Positions 5,991 through 7,396 of a DNA stretch of 7,396 bases are shown in pieces; within the stretch, counting starts at the first letter, position 1; each line of letters starts with the position of its first letter. This stretch comes from Betaproteobacteria bacterium. Lineage in GTDB: Bacteria > Pseudomonadota > Gammaproteobacteria > Burkholderiales > Rhodocyclaceae. Position numbers and translations under genes: made by a program. The notes beneath the pieces were generated by a model that had not been told where the DNA came from, searched no databases, and saw only the letters and a list, made by a program, of their open reading frames with translations. The DNA is taken from NCBI GenBank assembly GCA_025997045.1, contig BNUB01000099.1, forward strand, positions 1-7,396. Direction: 5' to 3'.

Positions 5991-6377
5991 TTACACCCAG
6001 GCGTAATCCACGTGTTCAATTTCCTGCACCACCGCTCGCGGGTTCCACCCGAAGGTCGCGCCCGCGTCGTGGTGCAGACAGGCGTACTGTATGCTATCTA
6101 CATAATCACTAAACGGATGCGACTTCTCCAGCGTATCCGCCACCGCGCCCTTGGCATTGACCTTGTAGCGATACTTCCCCGCCAGCGCCTGCACCAACCC
6201 GTCCGCGGCGGGCGATATGATCATCCCCGGATTGCCCGTGATCGCGTCATGCGCCACCACGCGCCCGTCGTAAGTGCCCTGCGTGATCACCGCCGTCGGG
6301 TTCAGCTCCACGTCCACCCCGCCTCGGGTGGCGGGAAGAGCTTGTCGTGCGGGTACAAAGGTCGTAGGGTATCCATC
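5991..6377 (-). pseudogene. Phage terminase large-subunit remnant (C-terminal nuclease domain, internally deleted)
   Basis: The recognisable part runs from about residue FVPARQALPATRG to the TAA at 5993-5991, some 122-128 codons. GVDVELNPTAVITQ matches the opening strand of the terminase RNase H-like nuclease domain, where GxDxGxTPA carries the first catalytic Asp. FSDYVDSIQYACLH matches the end of that domain, where the last Asp sits in a DALQY-like motif. In phage terminases these aspartates are well over 100 residues apart; here they are 72 apart. The sequence jumps from DAITGNPGM to ISPAADGLVQALAG, so the middle of the domain, including the second acidic residue, appears deleted in frame. 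The N-terminal ATPase domain is also missing. The frame stays open to 6554, but that part is antisense to the next gene and unlike terminase. It was presumably the first gene of a phage module with the two genes downstream. Confidence 0.68.
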
Positions 6378-6393
6378 CCTGCGCACACAAACC

Positions 6394-6399
6394 AAGGAG
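6394..6399 (+). promoter_or_regulatory. Strong ribosome binding site of the unknown gene
   Basis: AAGGAG lies six bases before the ATG at 6406 and decides the start against an upstream in-frame ATG at 6274, which would lie inside the antisense terminase remnant. Confidence 0.75.
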
Positions 6400-6405
6400 A
6401 AACGT

Positions 6406-7137
6406 ATGACCAAACCAAAACCGGGGCGCCCGCCGACAGTGGTAGCCAGCATCGTAAACGCCGTCCCCGCCGCGCTCAAGCCCTGGCTCCCGGACGACTT
6501 TCTGCGCGCTGCGGTTGCGCAGATGGACGCCACCCTCCGATGGAACAGGCTCACCAGCCCCTACGAAGCCTGGCCCCCGGCGCTCGATCTGGCGGAACAG
6601 AAAGCGGCGCTGGCAGACATGTACGACGAATGGTTCCTGCCCAAGTTGGAAGACCTGGGTTGGTTCAGCCCCGCGGAAGGGTACTACCTGCACCGCGCCG
6701 CGCTCCTCGCCGCATTTGCCGCGTCTCGTGCGGCGGTGCAGGTGCTGGAAGAGGAGTTGCCCGAATTCCTTAATGGCGTGGCGCCCTGGGACGCGCGTCT
6801 GGCCGAGATGACAGGCAACCCCGAGGTGCCCGTGGAGCGACAGACCTTGGCGGTCGCCCGCGAGGTCGTAGACACCCTGCGCAAGCACATGGAAGAATGC
6901 GCCGCCGACCCTGACGGGCCGTATGTTCACGCCCTACGCAAGGTCAGCCTGTACTACGGCGAAGCCGGGGCCAGGCTACTGGCCGGGCTGTTCGCCCTGG
7001 GGGCCAGGCGCTTCTTCGAGGCATACGCTGCGGGCAAGATCGAGCGCTCGAAGCTCACGAAGAAACAACGGCAGCGCGCCGACGCGGCGATTGCCAGCCT
7101 GCGCGAAGACGCGCAACAAGACGAAGCCGAATCGTAA
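6406..7137 (+). CDS. Hypothetical protein of unknown family
   Basis: This intact 243-residue protein has a strong ribosome binding site and no frame damage. I do not recognise it. The N-terminus (MTKPKPGRPPT) is basic. The body appears almost wholly helical with many Ala, Leu and Glu: WLPDDFLRAAVAQM (27-40), an aromatic middle with YDEWFLPKLEDLGWFSPAEGYY (73-94), an Ala-rich helix (about 97-118), a second Ala/Leu/Gly-rich segment LLAGLFALGARRFFEAYAAG (191-210), and a charged C-terminus with KLTKKQRQR (216-224) and an acidic end. No signal peptide is seen; 191-203 is hydrophobic but short for a membrane span. No catalytic motif is evident. It points away from the phage-like minus-strand genes and starts close to where the terminase remnant breaks off, so it may have arrived with the event that cut the terminase. 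It may act alone or belong with lost neighbours. Confidence 0.72.
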   Translation: MTKPKPGRPPTVVASIVNAVPAALKPWLPDDFLRAAVAQMDATLRWNRLTSPYEAWPPALDLAEQKAALADMYDEWFLPKLEDLGWFSPAEGYYLHRAALLAAFAASRAAVQVLEEELPEFLNGVAPWDARLAEMTGNPEVPVERQTLAVAREVVDTLRKHMEECAADPDGPYVHALRKVSLYYGEAGARLLAGLFALGARRFFEAYAAGKIERSKLTKKQRQRADAAIASLREDAQQDEAES

Positions 7138-7141
7138 TACA

Positions 7142-7273
7142 CTAACCGCCAAGCTCACGCTGGGCACCATTCAATTGTGCAACAGCCTGTTGCACAGATT
7201 CCGCATCTGGTCAAGCCTCGGCAAAAGCGCGCATATATTTGAGATTCCGTGGCGAAAACCCTTTCATCTCCAG
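7142..7273 (-). pseudogene. YhcG/DUF1016 N-terminal-domain fragment, interrupted by a stop
   Basis: Reading the minus strand from about 7273 gives LEMKGFSPRNLKYMRAFAEA, then TGA (7213-7211), then PDAESVQQAVAQL, and a TAG at 7144-7142. This matches the well-known stretch of YhcG-type PDDEXK proteins (DUF1016), where PxMKGFSxRNLxYMRxFAxAWPD is followed by VQ and VAQL. The TGA is at the position of the conserved Trp (TGG), so one base change made a nonsense codon. Only about 40 codons remain; both the protein start and the C-terminal nuclease domain are gone. Intact members are about 340-380 residues and are common in accessory and mobile regions. This explains most of the sequence after the unknown gene. 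Confidence 0.75.
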
Positions 7274-7396
7274 GGCGATTGCACCTAAACGGCATAGTCT
7301 GTTGTTCTTGCGCAACTTTATTTTTATATTTACCTTAACCTATTGTAAACGCACAATAAATCCCGTCTACTCTCGTTTTTTGAGCGTGCGATGGGG
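7274..7396. other. AT-rich non-coding end of the window
   Basis: No gene is visible. Bases 7310-7360 are clearly AT-rich and contain a dyad, TATTGT/ACAATA (7341-7346 and 7353-7358). On the minus strand, TTTACA (7349-7344) and TATAAA (7328-7323) resemble -35 and -10 boxes, but the 15-base spacing is short; if real, this could be the old promoter of the YhcG-like gene. An ATG at 7391 is too close to the edge to judge. Confidence 0.35.

Noticed and set aside
6274..6405. Upstream extension of the unknown gene to ATG 6274
   Set aside because: It would be antisense to the terminase remnant, and the ATG at 6406 has a far better ribosome binding site.
6247..6930. Minus-strand frame of 227 codons opposite the unknown gene
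   Set aside because: No ribosome binding site and low-complexity translation; the plus-strand gene has a strong Shine-Dalgarno and a sensible protein.
7176..7196. Perfect inverted repeat with 9-base arms (TGTGCAACA/TGTTGCACA) after the unknown gene
   Set aside because: It falls inside the YhcG/DUF1016 fragment and is the coding sequence for SVQQAVAQ; there is no T-tract, so it is more likely incidental than a terminator or recombination site.
1..7396. CRISPR arrays, tRNA or rRNA genes and insertion sequences
   Set aside because: Reading through both strands I saw no regularly spaced repeats, cloverleaf-like tRNA sequence, rRNA motifs or transposase motifs.

Overview
The window looks like a GC-rich proteobacterial chromosome, most likely a betaproteobacterium. 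That placement is an inference from protein style (SsuD, an HDOD protein, a DUF853 ATPase) and base composition; no rRNA or tRNA is present to fix it. It divides into a core-like left part (about 1-4450) and an accessory right part (about 4450-7396) built largely of gene remnants.

Left part. The 3' end of an alkanesulfonate monooxygenase gene (ssuD) runs into a hairpin plus T-tract. It is followed by an amidohydrolase-fold protein that lacks most of the family's usual metal ligands. A long hairpin (1374-1410) then separates the plus-strand genes from a minus-strand cluster. In transcription order that cluster holds a DUF853/HerA-like ATPase (4392-2911), an HDOD-domain protein (2813-1953) and a small lipoprotein (1861-1403). 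A plausible sigma70-type promoter lies just upstream of the ATPase. The leader of the HDOD gene carries a 10-bp inverted repeat, one arm of which covers its Shine-Dalgarno sequence.

Right part. I see the C-terminal third or so of a DUF4143-type ATP-binding protein (about 4611-4985, plus strand). Beside it is an orphan promoter with a dyad operator of the kind seen before toxin-antitoxin genes, but no such gene follows. Next comes a minus-strand series: a phage terminase large-subunit remnant that has lost its N-terminus and an internal stretch (about 6377-5991), a small exported protein (5961-5662), an acidic-tailed coiled-coil protein (5657-5133), and perhaps the start of a truncated gene (5069). 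An intact gene of unknown function (6406-7137, plus strand) abuts the broken end of the terminase. Beyond it lies a short, nonsense-interrupted fragment of a YhcG/DUF1016 protein (about 7273-7142, minus strand).

The most supportable reading is a decayed phage-derived segment flanked by other degenerate accessory genes, next to a healthy core operon. I find no CRISPR array, tRNA or insertion sequence, and no convincing complete new defence or mobile system. The best candidates for undescribed biology are the intact unknown gene 6406-7137, the two-gene unit 5961-5133, and the HDOD leader structure.
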